Part shown: positions 63,365 through 64,000 of the stretch, in pieces | Layout: each line of letters starts with the position of its first letter | How positions within the stretch are numbered: position 1 is the first letter of the stretch | Assembly: GCF_037126435.1 (NCBI RefSeq) | Contig: NZ_CP147020.1 | Span: forward strand, 4,167,001-4,231,000 | DNA: 64,000 bases | Direction: 5' to 3' | Source: Bernardetia sp. ABR2-2B | GTDB taxonomy: Bacteria > Bacteroidota > Bacteroidia > Cytophagales > Bernardetiaceae | The notes under the pieces: generated by a model | Seen by the model: only the letters and a program-made list of their open reading frames with translations | Database searches by the model: none | What the model was told of the DNA's origin: nothing | Position numbers and translations under genes: made by a program

Positions 63365-64000
63365 ATGCAAATAGTAAAAAGCAGTTTGTCAATTCTTTTG
63401 ACGCTAATTTTAAGTAGTTTTTCTAATTTTTGTTTTGCTCAAGTAACAGCCAATGCTCAGTCTAGAGCAATTCGAACAGCCGTTCCTATCTTACGTTTTT
63501 CGCCTGATGCTCGTGGTAGTTCCATGGGAAATGCAGGAGTAGCACTTTCTCCAAATGTAAATGCTACATTTTGGAATCCTTCAAAACTATCTTTCCTCAA
63601 AAATGAATGGAATTTTGGAGCTTCTTATTCTCCTGTTTTCCATAGAGTGGCTGACAATATGTGGTTTGGCTATTTTTCAGCAGCTAAAAAGCTAAATGAA
63701 GAACAAGCAATAGCACTTTCTTCTCGGTATTTTGAAAAAGGAAAAGCTGGTAATATCACAATGCCAAACTCATCACAAGAATTAGATTTAGGTTACGATT
63801 TTACCCTAGATGCTAGTTTTGCCCAAAAGGTCTCTGAGAAGTTGAGCCTTGCAGCTACGTTTAGATATATTCGTTCGAATCAATTATTTATCAATTCTTC
63901 TAATACTTATTTTAACTCTGTTCAAAATGTAGGTGCGATGGATGTATCTCTGTTTTACAAAACAGACTTCGTAATTAATGAAAAACAAGTAGATTGGAAT
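63365..64000 (+). CDS. Second PorV-like protein, truncated by the window edge
   Basis: 212 codons visible from the ATG at 63365, open to the right edge. Signal peptide ~1-25 (LSILLTLILSSFSNFCFA). PorV-family motif SPDARGSSMGNAGVALSP (~48-65) and FWNPSKLSF follow, with the same layout as the upstream porV and roughly half the residues shared in the visible part. Tandem paralogue of PorV; whether it serves T9SS is unknown. Confidence 0.82.
   Translation, partial: MQIVKSSLSILLTLILSSFSNFCFAQVTANAQSRAIRTAVPILRFSPDARGSSMGNAGVALSPNVNATFWNPSKLSFLKNEWNFGASYSPVFHRVADNMWFGYFSAAKKLNEEQAIALSSRYFEKGKAGNITMPNSSQELDLGYDFTLDASFAQKVSEKLSLAATFRYIRSNQLFINSSNTYFNSVQNVGAMDVSLFYKTDFVINEKQVDWN

Overview
The window is chromosomal DNA of a low-GC Bacteroidota bacterium. 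The gene set fits Cytophagales, and gene content and style suggest a relative of Bernardetia / Flexibacter litoralis; that genus-level guess is inference. Supporting signs are a PorV-type type IX secretion (T9SS) outer-membrane protein, a T9SS sorting-tail remnant, TAnnTTTG-type -7 boxes, A-rich ribosome-binding regions, and many short palindromic intergenic repeats. No rRNA, tRNA or CRISPR array was found. Both edges cut genes: the 3' part of a TamB-like gene on the left and the 5' part of a second PorV-like gene on the right.

Layout. 1-7.7 kb: TamB C-terminal part, convergent (zero spacing) with a 1397-residue P-loop STAND/NACHT-like NTPase. 7.7-11.5 kb: pirin, a transglutaminase-like gene without an ordinary start codon, two small unknown genes and a DUF819 membrane protein. 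11.6-15 kb: SDR oxidoreductase, TPR-like protein, small membrane protein. 15-24.5 kb: K+-dependent membrane pyrophosphatase, papain-family protease, STAS-like protein, metallo-beta-lactamase-fold hydrolase, O-antigen ligase-like protein, lipoprotein. 24.8-43.5 kb is mostly core housekeeping: C-terminal processing protease, LuxE-like protein, HslU, FloA, FtsH, RsfS, BirA, LolA, ScpB, rRNA pseudouridine synthase, a PcfJ-like gene and MsrA. 43.6-57.6 kb is the accessory part: an M43 protease remnant with its T9SS tail, two tandem-duplicated lipoproteins, a WGR-PARP ADP-ribosyltransferase followed by a divergent WGR-like protein, enolase (core), a nucleotidyltransferase-fold protein, a 1622-residue protein with three TIR domains plus WD40 repeats, and a WYL regulator. 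57.7-64 kb: TetR/hydrolase divergent pair with a clear operator, PyrF, a FemAB/GNAT-like protein and tandem PorV-like genes.

How they may work together. FtsH and RsfS share a strand and BirA is divergent from them. LolA and PorV serve the outer membrane. The nucleotidyltransferase, triple-TIR-WD40 and WYL genes are consecutive on one strand, and the PARP and WGR-like genes are another same-strand pair. With the STAND NTPase these are the best candidates for defence or NAD+-signalling modules; that role is inferred from domains and position only. Intergenic spaces hold at least four families of MITE-like or palindromic repeats, several with clear terminal inverted repeats and two with plausible target-site duplications.
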